DNA from: Phialophora verrucosa
Lineage: Eukaryota > Ascomycota > Eurotiomycetes > Chaetothyriales > Herpotrichiellaceae
Direction of reading: 5' to 3'
Length of the DNA stretch: 64,000 bases
Assembly (NCBI GenBank): GCA_002099365.1
Contig: MSED01000004.1
Coordinates: 930,001 to 994,000, forward strand
This document shows, one piece after another, positions 11,548 through 22,276 of this stretch. The notes under the pieces were generated by a model. It did no database searches. It was not told the DNA's origin and worked only from the letters and a program-made list of their open reading frames with translations. A program made the position numbers and the translations under genes. How positions within the stretch are numbered: the stretch's first letter is position 1; each line of letters starts with the position of its first letter.

Positions 11548-12274
11548 CGTCAGCACTGCGGTTGAACCCGCGTGTCTGATATCGAGGAAATGAGTTCCGG
11601 CCCTGTCCAAGGTATGAAGGGAAAAGGCTGCCCTTTGGACAAACGAATGTGACGAGGAGGACGCGTGATGTCGAAAGCATGTGTGGTCGGGTCAGCCACG
11701 GGGCGGCCATCAGTGTGCATACGGAGTAGAGGGGCTGTTGCGCCGATCTCGAATAAATAGGCCACTCGGTCAACCCGATCTACAGAAGCAAACAAATGTT
11801 CCCGTATGTACAGAGTGTATTGTCTATCAACCATCACTGTCTGTACCCGTGGAAGGATCGTCCACGTACAGCAAGTGAGTGCTTGCGTAGGCCGTGTTCC
11901 TCTGGTCTTACTTCCCATCTACCCACTTGCCTAAGGTAACGTACCTGACTGGCCCGGGAATGAAATGGACTGTCTCGACATATATCTTCGGCACCACCCC
12001 AGCGATCCATCGGATAATATAGCATGGCATAGGGAGTGACCTGCTATACTCTGCCTCGCTGCGAGTCGCGCGGTAGAAGCGGCGAAGTGCTGACAGGCAT
12101 TCAACGGCCGCGATCGAGTATTCCTCCCAAAGTCTAGATCGTTCACAACATCACGCATAGCGCGCGTAGGATACAGTACATAGATGGCCAAGTCACGACT
12201 CCCAGGTCGCACGTTCTGCTAACCGAGCTCTCCAAGACTGGAGTCCTTGTGTCTGGATCGGATCGTGCGTTCGT
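11548..12274. other. Intergenic between convergent genes
   Basis: The permease gene (+) and the YIH1 gene (-) converge here, so this should contain both 3' untranslated regions. No open frame of note, repeat or RNA gene was recognised. Confidence 0.5.
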
Positions 12275-13381
12275 TCACTCGCTCACCCGCCCACCCGCCC
12301 ATCTCTTCCCCTTTCCCTTCCCTCGCGCTTTATTGTTCCCTTCGTCATGCTGGTCCTTCTTCACAAACCCGCCCTTGACCAACGCGTCCCGGCCGACCTG
12401 GTTGATCAGCCTGAATCGATCGGGCCCCAACTTCACGCCCCCGTACCAGCGACTCACCACGACCAGCACGTTCCACACATCCGTCAGCTGCATGAGATGG
12501 AGGAGACGCCCGCCCGCGGCGGTTTCCCCGTCGTCGTCGCAGTCCTGGATGACGATCTCGGCGGCCGCGGCTCCGGATGGATGCGCCGACACGGGCGCCG
12601 ACGCCGGACTGTTGCCGCGGCTCCTGATCCGCCACGCCGAGATGTTATGCGTCGCTTGCGCGACTTTCTTATTGTTCGCCACGAGGTGGCCCAGGGCGTG
12701 CTGTGCGTCGTCGAGCGAGTGCACCGCACAGGCGCGCGCAATGAACGTGGATTTACTGACCGTCACGGGTTCCGACAAGGTCCACTGCGGTGGTGGGACT
12801 AAGGCTGAGGCTGTGAAAGAAGGAGCGTCAGAGAAGGCATGATGATCCGAGTACTTTGAGCTTGCGGTAGTAGCTTTATCGCCCTGGATGGGTGGGCCAT
12901 GCCCGGGGGCAGCGAGCGAAGGTGAGGCGGACCTGTCTTCAGCATATTCCTCGGCAGCAGTCTCAGCCGTGCCATGCGGCTGGCCGTCGACCTCATGTTG
13001 CTGTCCCTGCGACAGGAGAGGGCCCGCCTCCTCCACGAGGTCGAACAGGCAGACTTGTCCCTCGCTGTACACTCGCGCGAGCACGTCCCGGAGGATGCTT
13101 ACTGCAACTTCTCCTTGACCTCGTCTTGAATGGTCGCCTGTAGATTGCGTGCCCAGTATCTGAGGCGGCGCATCGGGGTATTCGGCAGGGAATGAAATGA
13201 GAAAGGAGATTGCGGAGTTGGGAAGGCGGAGGACTGCAGTGATGTCCGTCTCTGCGCCAGATGGGGATTGCAGGATGAGAGTGTCGCCGTCGTAGATAGA
13301 GGTCAAGGCTTCGACCTCATCGGCCAGAGCGCTATTGCCCAAGGCGACGCCATCACCGTCAGTCCCATCTTCCAAAGGCAT
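12275..13381 (-). CDS. YIH1: IMPACT/YIH1-family GCN2 regulator
   Basis: A single exon of 368 aa. Yih1/IMPACT binds Gcn1 and so dampens activation of the eIF2alpha kinase Gcn2, lowering the general amino-acid control response; it acts in the cytoplasm, often with G-actin. An RWD domain occupies about residues 15-125 (EVEALTSIY near the start, YPDAPP at 68-73). A Ser/Ala-rich linker of about 70 residues follows. The UPF0029/IMPACT domain is at about 200-340, with the signature RWYGGVKLGPDRF at 311-323. The protein is about 110 residues longer than yeast Yih1 (258 aa); the excess is the linker, an Ala/Asp-rich insertion near 255-290 inside the IMPACT domain, and a basic K/G/R tail. The ATG at 13381 precedes the RWD domain by a short acidic lead. 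It ends about 730 bp from the convergent permease gene. Confidence 0.92.
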   Translation of the reverse strand: MPLEDGTDGDGVALGNSALADEVEALTSIYDGDTLILQSPSGAETDITAVLRLPNSAISFLISFPAEYPDAPPQILGTQSTGDHSRRGQGEVAVSILRDVLARVYSEGQVCLFDLVEEAGPLLSQGQQHEVDGQPHGTAETAAEEYAEDRSASPSLAAPGHGPPIQGDKATTASSKYSDHHAFSDAPSFTASALVPPPQWTLSEPVTVSKSTFIARACAVHSLDDAQHALGHLVANNKKVAQATHNISAWRIRSRGNSPASAPVSAHPSGAAAAEIVIQDCDDDGETAAGGRLLHLMQLTDVWNVLVVVSRWYGGVKLGPDRFRLINQVGRDALVKGGFVKKDQHDEGNNKARGKGKGKRWAGGRVSE

Positions 13382-13679
13382 GAGTTTAGAGAACGCGGCG
13401 GGAAGAATCGAGGGGACGGAACCGAAAGACCTGAAAAAGTGCTCGGTAAAGCTGCCGTGAAAGAGTACCTAGTGCGGAATTATGGCCAATCATATGTCCT
13501 GCCTCCCTCTGCCTCGCTCGCCAATATGACAAAGAACAAACTCCGTTGAAAAGAACTCCCAGGCTCCTGGCTCGAAGACCGCAAGCAGAGAAGCATCCCA
13601 CATCAATAGTCAAACATCCTCGATTGTTGTACAACTAATTGGCCAACCCGACCGCACCCATGGTCGTTCCAGCACCACC

Positions 13680-15518
13680 TCAGACGCCAACGTCCGCATC
13701 GCTGATGGCGTCTCCCTGTTTTTCATTCCCTCTTCCGATCCTCGACTTTCCACGCAAGTTGACCCAAGACATGCCAGATGCGGCGCGAAGACGGCCGCGA
13801 ACCACTTCAGAAGGGTAGTTGACAGGACTCTCGCCACCAATGAAGATCATAGAATCGTAGATGAAGGCGCCGAAGAGTCCGCCCAGGACAGTGCTAATCC
13901 ACGGTCCCCAGATAAACCAATGGTGACCGAGGGTGAAGGGCACAGTACCAAAACCGGCCCACCATGTAACGAGCCGAGGCCCCAAGTCACGTCCGGGGTT
14001 GAGACAAGTACCCGTGTTGTAACTGAAAGCCATCTCTAACGCAATCGTAAGCAATCCGAGAACGAATGCTGCCATGCCTGCTCCGGGTGGTGCATTGCCG
14101 TCATCTCCCATCGCCAGGACCGACCCAGCTAAAATGGCGGTCGCCACGAACTCGTTAAAAAACGCCGCGGCGGAGCTAAGGCCGGGTCGTGGTGCCGTCC
14201 AGAACGCGGGGCCTGTGGAATCTATATTAGATATGGCTTTTGCAATCACATGTCGATACTTACCAGCAATAGAGATATTAGATCCAGCGAACTCCGAGAT
14301 TGCATCACGATACAGTCCATAAGCAATTGCAGAAGCCGCTATGCTGCCGAGGAGCTGAGCGATGAGGTATTGCCAGAGGTCGTGCCAGGGAAAGCCGCGG
14401 AAAACTGCCAACACAAGAGAGATGGTCGGATTCATGTGGGCGCCAGAGATGCCACCTGCAATGTAAATGGCCGTCATGACGCCAAAGCCCCATGCGAGGT
14501 ACGCCATCAGCAAGCTGGCGTTGTCATTTCGACCAGCGCTCATGTGTGTGATAGAACCACACAGGCCGATGGTCATGAAGACCATGGTGCCTAGGAACTC
14601 CGCAAATGGCTTCCGAAACCTGTGACGTATAGGACCCCAGGAATTGAAGAATGGCGGTTCTTGTGGTTGTTGAGCGAGCTTCCAATCCGAGTGGTCGCTA
14701 TGAGAATGATAGGTATCTGAAGTTGACGAGTCGCTGCTGTGACGCAGATTTCCGCCATCTACACCCGACTCTGCCGTGCCTCGTCGGGTACGGAGCGCAG
14801 GGTTAACAGCAACTCCACTCCTTACAGCGTACTCCAAGCCACGGCCGACGATCAGGTCCTGCATACGATCTGTAGCAAAATCATTGCCAGGATCAGCTGC
14901 GACCGTACCACTTGGCGACGGCGGCGATCCCCGCGCCTTGTCATGAGCACTGATGTTTTCGTCCTCAAGCTCCTGCTGCCTACGGCTCACATCTGTGCTC
15001 CTTCTTTCGCGCGAGGGTGGGAAGGCTTGTGGGCCTTGAGTGTCCCTGCCATAGCTCGATGCGTTCGCTGTTGTCGCTGTACGAAGAAGGTCTTCACTAC
15101 GGACAGGTTTCTGCGCGTTGCGTGAAGGAGTCACTGTGATCTGCGGTGCAGGCGCTGTACCTGTCGTGGGCGCGGTGTCGCGCGAGGTCTCTCGAGCAGT
15201 GGTTGGTTCTTCCTTCTGGCGCGATGCCGAACTCCTTCGCATACCATGTCGAATCTTATGGGGTAGTGGCTCGGCGAGGCTGAAAAGGGGTTCAGGATGT
15301 TCCCTGGAATACGGGGCATATTGATACCGATCGTCGCTGACATGGCTTCCCCGTTGCTGAGTGTCCGATAGACGCGAGGGACTCCGAGTAGCTAAGGGTC
15401 CTGCGAGAGAAAACGGCGCCGACAGAGGGGTGCCGGTTGGTCTCAAATGCCTCGCAGGGCCACGAGTTGTAGCGTTATACAGACTTGATCGAGCCGAGAA
15501 TTCGCCAGGATTTGACAT
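13680..15518 (-). CDS. Aquaglyceroporin (MIP family) with long N-terminal extension
   Basis: An open frame of 612 aa. The channel part lies at about 300-565, with six hydrophobic spans. It is preceded by a 290-residue disordered, Ser/Arg/Thr-rich cytosolic extension, as in fungal Fps1/YFL054C-like glycerol channels. The half-helix motifs are altered: HMNPT (N363-P364-T365) instead of NPA, and LNPGRD (N507-P508-G509), where the trailing aspartate D511 is the mark of glycerol-conducting channels. The conserved GGESPVNYP tail follows the last span. A 42 nt stretch (14263 down to 14222), with a perfect GTAAGT donor and an ATAG end, is a multiple of three and stop-free, so it may be an intron; if spliced, the protein is 598 aa (IA-DSTGPAFW). 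In homologues this loop is variable, so I cannot decide. Role: passive glycerol/water flux in osmotic adaptation. Confidence 0.92.
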   Translation of the reverse strand: MSNPGEFSARSSLYNATTRGPARHLRPTGTPLSAPFSLAGPLATRSPSRLSDTQQRGSHVSDDRYQYAPYSREHPEPLFSLAEPLPHKIRHGMRRSSASRQKEEPTTARETSRDTAPTTGTAPAPQITVTPSRNAQKPVRSEDLLRTATTANASSYGRDTQGPQAFPPSRERRSTDVSRRQQELEDENISAHDKARGSPPSPSGTVAADPGNDFATDRMQDLIVGRGLEYAVRSGVAVNPALRTRRGTAESGVDGGNLRHSSDSSTSDTYHSHSDHSDWKLAQQPQEPPFFNSWGPIRHRFRKPFAEFLGTMVFMTIGLCGSITHMSAGRNDNASLLMAYLAWGFGVMTAIYIAGGISGAHMNPTISLVLAVFRGFPWHDLWQYLIAQLLGSIAASAIAYGLYRDAISEFAGSNISIAGKYRHVIAKAISNIDSTGPAFWTAPRPGLSSAAAFFNEFVATAILAGSVLAMGDDGNAPPGAGMAAFVLGLLTIALEMAFSYNTGTCLNPGRDLGPRLVTWWAGFGTVPFTLGHHWFIWGPWISTVLGGLFGAFIYDSMIFIGGESPVNYPSEVVRGRLRAASGMSWVNLRGKSRIGRGNEKQGDAISDADVGV

Positions 15519-18500
15519 TGCTAATAGATGTGATTGCTTTCGACGGCAGTCTCTGGAGCCTTGGTGACAGAGGAAGCCGTGTGACCACTAGGGCTGTAGG
15601 AAAGGCAAGTTGAAGAAAGGAGAGGGCAGAGTAGTTAAATCTGAAGTCTTTAAGAAAGGCGAGTATGAAATGTAGCGGTGGTCAAAGCAAAGGAAACTTC
15701 CAACCGACTCACAAGCGAGGTTCACATAGGGAACCAGTATCCATGAAAGCCCCTTCCTCTGTGGGCGGAACGTGCCTTCCTTACCACCAGAATACAGAGT
15801 GAATTGTGAGGGCAGTAAGCGGGATCATCTGCATAAAATTTGTTTATGGTAGAGTTATTGCGACCGGGGCGAAGTAATTGTGATTCGAGACGGAGCACCA
15901 AAGCGAAGTAAAGGTGAGTTGCGATGGAGCGCCAGTAACGTCATTTTCCACATGACGAAGTGCGGCCGGCGGGACCAATCCGGTGTGTAACCGGCCATTA
16001 ACTGCCCCAGACTGGGCGAGAGTCATTGGGTGGAGAGGTCCCTCAATCCCTCCCGAAACGAAACAGTACGAGTAAATGATACCCATACAGGACTCAGGAT
16101 GATCAGAGTTTTGCTGGTGGCAACGGCCGAAGCACAGAAAGTTGTGCAGCGAACAAGCCCAAAACAACCCCCAAACGCGTCGGGTTTGTTCAGCAAGGTC
16201 CAGCCAATAAGTAATTGATCTGCATGGCTTTTACACTCTTTCGCAGATCAATTTCTATGTTCCTTCTACCTCAGGACGCCGTGGAGAGTTGTCGAACAAG
16301 ACTGCACATACGAAGCAGCATGGTTCAAAGGTAAACATCCCTTGAATAGTGGCTCACATCTCGCTTCCCCGTAGAAGACAAGCCAGATCCTAGATGTGAG
16401 GGCGCGATGGTTGCTACTGTAGCTTTGATCAGGGTATTCGGATATATTGACTTGGGAATCGTGGAGCGAGAAGGGCAGGTTTATGGTTCGTCCCCATAGG
16501 ATACCACTGCTCCCGGTGAGATGGTAGTGTTCTAGGTTACCAAAGCACCCTCAAAAGATACCTGGTATTCACGTACTGTACTCATATTGGTGCTTGCGCA
16601 TCGCCTGGTGACTGGATTCAGATATCACTCAGAGTCAATTTGAGAATGGTGGGAGTTGCAGCTGTCCTGGCCAAGCCCTTTCTCTCCACGTCATTATTAA
16701 TTTGAACCTGGATTAATCTCGCCATCTCGAACTTGCAACATGTCAACATTCGACATAGGTTGCTTCGGTACCTGGTACCTGAGAGACTGCATCGTCCTCC
16801 AGCTGCTCCCAAAAATTTTACCCGATCTACACATGATCGCATTCTTCCATCCTGGATTTATTGTCTCCTCTGGCTGATATCTTTGATCACAATCCCTGCA
16901 CCCACTCCCCCGACGATCAAGGGTCAATATGATGTCGTTCGTCCCCTAAAGCTCCTTTCCCACAGCATAAGCATCGGCAGCTTCTTCTAGCAGTCGCCTT
17001 GAGTGGTGAGGGTGATCATGCGAGTGCTAGCGACGGTGCTGGCGATGGCGGTGATGGTCGCCATCGTGCTTTCCTACGTTCTTCCATGTCTTCACTGTTC
17101 CCGTCTTCTTCACGGCCTCCTTTCTTCGAGAATATGGAAGCTCCCACCCTAGCGGCCCAGCAGAGCTGGATGCAGCATCTCCGGGTGGGCCCCAGGCAAG
17201 CAGAACGACAATATGGTGGCATATTAAGCATTTAAAATTGCAAAGGGACCTAACCTACTACCCAAAGAGCAAAGTGCCTTGCCAAAATCAGCAGGCGGTC
17301 ATCCAGACGCTCGCCGGCCAAGCGCGGAACTCCTCCTCGCTGTTGTAACCCTATGGATTTTTCCAACACATTCCTGTCTCGACATCAGATACAGAGATCG
17401 ATGATATTCCACTTTCGGACTACAGTTTCTAGTGCTTCATGAAATCGACCCCTTCAGGGAAAGGAGATCTTGCTCAAGAATAGCGGAACTTGATATTCGA
17501 TCGTTGACACCCAAGTCCGCTAGGGATGAGGAAAAGGAGTGGCGAGGCAAAGAGGGCCGCACGACCGAGTGAACAGAGAACGAACACAAACAAATCAAAG
17601 GCAGGCTCCCAAAACAAACCCCGGAGCTGGGTCTTGTAGGCCTGCACCAACCCAAAGCATCCTTCGCGCTGCCTCGCCCCAATCCCAAGAACAACACTCA
17701 ATCACGACCCTTTCTCTCAACAGCACACCAGCCGCTTGCTCCTCGGCTTCACATCTCGCCGTCTTGTTAACTCTGACAGTTCAAAAGCCCGTCTGGAAGT
17801 TGGGATGCTGAGGAGTGAGTTGCCCAAAGCTGAGGGGATGCGGACGGGCCGGAGTTTCGAGATTGAGTGTTAAGGGCGAGTCGGGAGTGGTGGGACTGAT
17901 TTTGAGTAGATCACGAGGTTTGAAAGCCGATTTGTTGAAGGACGCATGCGGAGCGATGTATTCTAGGTAGAAAGCGAACAATGGACGTATAGCCTGTGTA
18001 ATGTCCATTGCAGAGTCACAAGGCTGGCAAACTTCATTCCTGCACCGTTGCAAGGCTGCAAGGCATGGCCACCAACTCACCTAGCTAGTAGCTACCTCTC
18101 ATGGTTCGCCTGAGCAAGGCTGCACCACCTGGCATGGTTTCTCACCACAAACCAAGCTCCTGTCACATGAGATGTTAGTTCGAAGGCGTGCTTTCTTATT
18201 AAAGGCGGGGCCGGTCTCGCTGAGCAATTGTGCTTATCTGACACTCGTATTCACTCGAAACGGAGAGGCCTGAAGGAATATCTACATCATCCTAGGCGTA
18301 CCGGATTTATGAAATTCAACATAACGCAGCAGTCCGGCAATCCGGAGCAAGATATTCAGTACATACGCTCTATTCGTTCGTATCCGGATATCCCCAAAGC
18401 GGGTGCTCTGGGAAGAACTAGTATCCAGTCAAATTCTAACGCAATATCGGGGTGCTGATCCCTCACCCAAATCGTTTCGACCTGAGTACATGATGGATGC

Positions 18501-19310
18501 AGGCAATGCAACATCCTGATTGAAGGTCACCAACTGTTTCATTGCCAGATGACTTGCTGAGCGATGGTTTGGTCTGGGTAGCTGACTATGCAGAAACTGG
18601 GGCAGGCGCGACGTCCTACTCGTACTCGTAGATGTTTGAACAATCATGGACCGGGCAGGATTGGGTGGCCAAGGGTCGATTTCGGTGCAGTTTGTCAGGA
18701 TGTTTAGGCTGACTCAGCCTGAGAACGCACGTCACTGGTGAGGCAATTGTCATGGTGCAGCGCCAACTCTGCTGGGGCGTGCCTTAGTAGGGGCCCTGGT
18801 TGCTAGGGACGTCGTCCATTGGGCGGTTGCGTGCTTAAATCCCCTAGTCGCCGCGGGTTTCCCAGTTAAAGATTAGAGCCGAAGCCGCCTGGGCACGCAG
18901 GCCAGCGGTGACGACGGAAGAGGAAGACGCTTGACAAGAATGGAAAAGTCGAGCTAATCAACTCTGGGAGCCGAACGCTGCGTTTCCTCGACCCTCGGGC
19001 TCTGGGCATCTGCATCTCCTCTGCGTCAAATCCCGTAATATCGACGCTCGGTCTGTGGTTGTGAGGCTCACTTTGACCTTCTGCTGCTCGCGTCGGGCGG
19101 ATTACTGGGTGGCCATACCTCACCATTGTCGGCGTGTTTTCTGGCACTGACGGCTGATTGAGCACCCATCGCCCTCGCTCACTGGAAGATTCCGCCCGAC
19201 AACAGGCCCGGGTCAAATCAGCGCACTCTGACCTCAATCACCTACGACTGCGTTCTGACCTCCTACACATGCTGAACAGCTGAAGATCTTGCGCTTCAGG
19301 CACCATTGCA
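15519..19310. other. Long gene-free interval (3.8 kb)
   Basis: It lies between the divergent aquaglyceroporin (-) and DUF2985 (+) genes. All frames are broken into pieces of 108 codons or fewer, and none shows a family signature. Two weakly protein-like pieces exist: a hydrophobic 44-codon frame at 17018-17152 (+) and a Pro-rich frame at 17781-18080 (-). No repeats, no transposase remnants and no tRNA-like promoter boxes were recognised. It is about twice the length of the other gene-free intervals in the window. Confidence 0.5.
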
Positions 19311-21513
19311 ATGGCTTCGTCGCGACCGGGATCGCGGCGCATCAGCGCGGTTAGCAACAGCAACACCGAACCATTCCCCTCCATGCCCGATTCGCCGGCT
19401 GGTCCCAGCTCCAACAACAACGACACAACGACGACAACCACCACGACGACGGTGCATGGGCCGACCGTTACCACCACAATCCACCGCGGCAGACCCTACA
19501 CCATTACGTCGACCCAGCCTACGAACCAGACCCCTACCTCGATTGTATCCGCGCCTAACAATTCCGTCACCACCACGTCTGCCGGCCCGACCACGACGAG
19601 GACGACGCTGCTCACTCCCGCGCAAGCCACCAGGATGAGGCCAATCAGCATCAGAAGGTTACCGTCATCAAATCTGCGCGCTGCCTATGAAGATGGGTCA
19701 AGTGCTCCGCCGAGTCGGGCAGCTTCTGGAAGAGGACGCAGCTCTTCCGCGCCTCAGCCTCCACACCTGACCGTTCCCGGCTCAAACAATTTGACCAGAC
19801 AAAGTACCAGACAGTCGATGCTGGCTACTGTGGATGAAAATTCTCAAGCCGCAGGAGGTGACATTGTTGACCGGGAGGCTATGAATGAAAACGTGACAGG
19901 TGGTACTGGCCGAAGGCGAAGTGTCAGTAATACTGCACGATCTCTGATGAGCAGGTTCAGCGACACCTCCAGAGATCGACAAGGACCCGAATATGAGTCG
20001 GATGTTGTTGATCTGCTGGATGTGCTTGGTAAGTCACGCACTATTAGACTTCCGAGGGACGCCATACTGATTTGCGCGCTGCAGATCCCGAAGTCTCGAC
20101 TCTGACGACCTTGAACAACGTGCAGAATTCGTTGTTTGTACCGGATCTTGGTCGATGGGTCAACAGGAGACCGACATATAATCTCAGTCGCCGAACGACT
20201 CAGACGCGGCGCCCTGAGCCTGTCAAAGAGGAAACTGACATGGCTGCGATCCCCGGCCAGCCGACGGGTACAGAACAGCCTGCTCCAGAGCCGACAGAGG
20301 AGGAATTGGCCCCACCTGCCACCGCGCAAAGGACTTGGTCATGGCAGCGTAGACCTCAAATCGAACGCACTCACAGCATTACTTCGGTTGTCACAGACTC
20401 ACACTACGCCGTGCTCCCACATGGCGTATCGCTAGACGGGTGGAGCGAAGAGGATAAAGAGGCCCTCGATGACCATGTCCGACATATGCTGCACTCGAAA
20501 CGGTCCAAATTCAAGCAGAGAATGGTAGCCTTCGGGAAGTATATTCAAAAACGTCAGTCAACCGTGCGTCTCCGTCGAATGGATGGCTTGCTAACCCTGT
20601 TCCCAGCACTCGGATTTTTCGTGTTTGTTTATGCAACTTTGATCACTCTCTTTGGTCTAGCCTGGGTTCTCTTCTTGATCGGTACGCCATTGCCGATTCC
20701 AAAAGGGGTGATTCTGAAAACTGACAATTTGAACCAGGCTGGATTTACGTTGGAGATCGGAAAGACTACATCACCAACGTCATTGACAACGTGCTTGTCG
20801 CCCTTTTTGCCATCATGGGTGATGGTCTCGCGCCATTCCGAATGGTAGATACGTACCACATGTGTTTCATTGCTCACTATCACCACAAGAGTTGGCGGTT
20901 GAGACGAGAAAGGGCGTTGCCTAAGCTCCACGACCATAACGATCTTCCTGCACAACGGGAAAAGGAAGCCGACCCCGAGTCTGGAAAGCCCGAGGACTCC
21001 GAATTTTCCGTCTTGACACAAAAACAACAGCAAAAGCTCATCCACCACCAGGCCAAGTTCTCGAAATCGCATTCTTTTTACAAGCCGCACGAGACCGGAA
21101 CCCACTACGCATTCCCGCTCCACCTGCTCGTGGCTATTGTCGTACTACTGGATTGTCATTCGCTTTTCCAGATTGCTCTTGGCACATGTACCTGGGCTAT
21201 CGACTATCGTACCCGCCCACAAGCTTTGACGGCCACCATTTTGTCGTGCTCTATCACGTGCAACATCACTGCGGGTATATTGATATCCGTTGGGGACCGG
21301 AAGACCAGAAAGAAAGATGTTGCATTGAGGATGCAAAGGCAAGCACTGACCCAGACTGCCATCGAAAAGGTCGAGAGGCACAAAAGGGAGCGCGAGCAAC
21401 AAGCAGAAGAACAAGCACGACTCACCGATCCCCCCAGGAATTTCGAGGTAATTGACGAGGAGACAGCCACCGACTCGAACAATCCAAGTCAAGTGAACAC
21501 GAGGACTCATTAG
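19311..21513 (+). CDS. DUF2985 integral membrane protein
   Basis: Three exons, 19311-20028, 20085-20681 and 20738-21513 (two 56 nt introns, GTAAGT and GTACGC donors), give 696 aa. The first 300 or so residues are disordered: Ser/Thr/Pro-rich with a run of nine threonines near residue 40, and several RRRS/RSxS basic-serine sites that look like kinase targets. Hydrophobic spans follow at about 412-438 (LGFFVFVYATLITLFGLAWV), 564-593 (LLVAIVVLLDCHSLFQIALG) and 602-624. The block GWIYVGDRKDYITN, restored by the second splice, with GLAPFR and DTYHM, is the core of the fungal DUF2985 family, annotated as integral membrane proteins of unknown role. A charged C-terminal tail (KRERE..EEQA) may form a coiled coil. 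The ATG at 19311 has no upstream in-frame alternative that I trust. Confidence 0.87.
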
Positions 21514-22276
21514 TGGCGGTCCTCGGGTTCGCCGACCAGGACATTGTCAACTAGGCGCGGCGTTATGGGTTGGTGGCCTTTGAGTCTGAAGATATCCGAC
21601 AGCACCAAGGACTTAATCAAGACCTTGTGAAAAGGCGGAGAAAAGTGTACCTACTTCCATACTTGGCAGATTTGACGAATGTGTTTGGCATGTTGGCGAT
21701 CCGCCCTTGGACTTTGAATAATCCGTGTATAATGGCATCATTCGTTTGGGGCCTCGTCCCTGCATGCTGAATTTCATGAGCATTAGCACTCTGGGTCAGT
21801 GCGTTCGGCTCACGCTACACCCGAGCCTTCGATCATGGTGTCGCAAAAAGGTCTGGCACGATGAAAGACGGCAATAGTTGAGCAGTTTCGAACGCAGCTG
21901 AGGGAAATGAACCATGTCACTGGGAATGCGTAGGTCTACTCGCCTGCCGCGATCAGTCCATCTCATCGAATTGAAACGCTTGGGAGCTGGGAGCTGGGAG
22001 CTGGGCGCTGAAGACGCATATGCTGGCTGATCGTGGTATATAGGCGCTCTTCTGTGGATCGCTGGCGTGCTGGGTCTCGTTGACCTCTCGAAACCCAGGG
22101 GCAGCTAATTAGAAGATCATTCTTTTCTTAACCCGACACAAATGTGGTGAGCGCGGCCGCAACCGCCGCTGTGTGGCAAGACATGGAACATTGTCAAGCC
22201 CGGGGGCCACAACGTGATAGGATTATGACGCATTACAAGATAATGGCACCGCACCGCTACAGTGTAATGCCTCAGG
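21514..22276. other. Intergenic between convergent genes
   Basis: The DUF2985 gene (+) and the dioxygenase gene (-) converge here, so this should hold both 3' untranslated regions. Apart from the short heptamer repeat described separately, I see nothing in it. Confidence 0.45.
21982..22009 (+). repeat. Heptamer tandem repeat (GGGAGCT)
   Basis: Three exact copies of GGGAGCT followed by one variant, GGGCGCT. It lies between the convergent DUF2985 and dioxygenase genes. No function is apparent. Confidence 0.9.
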
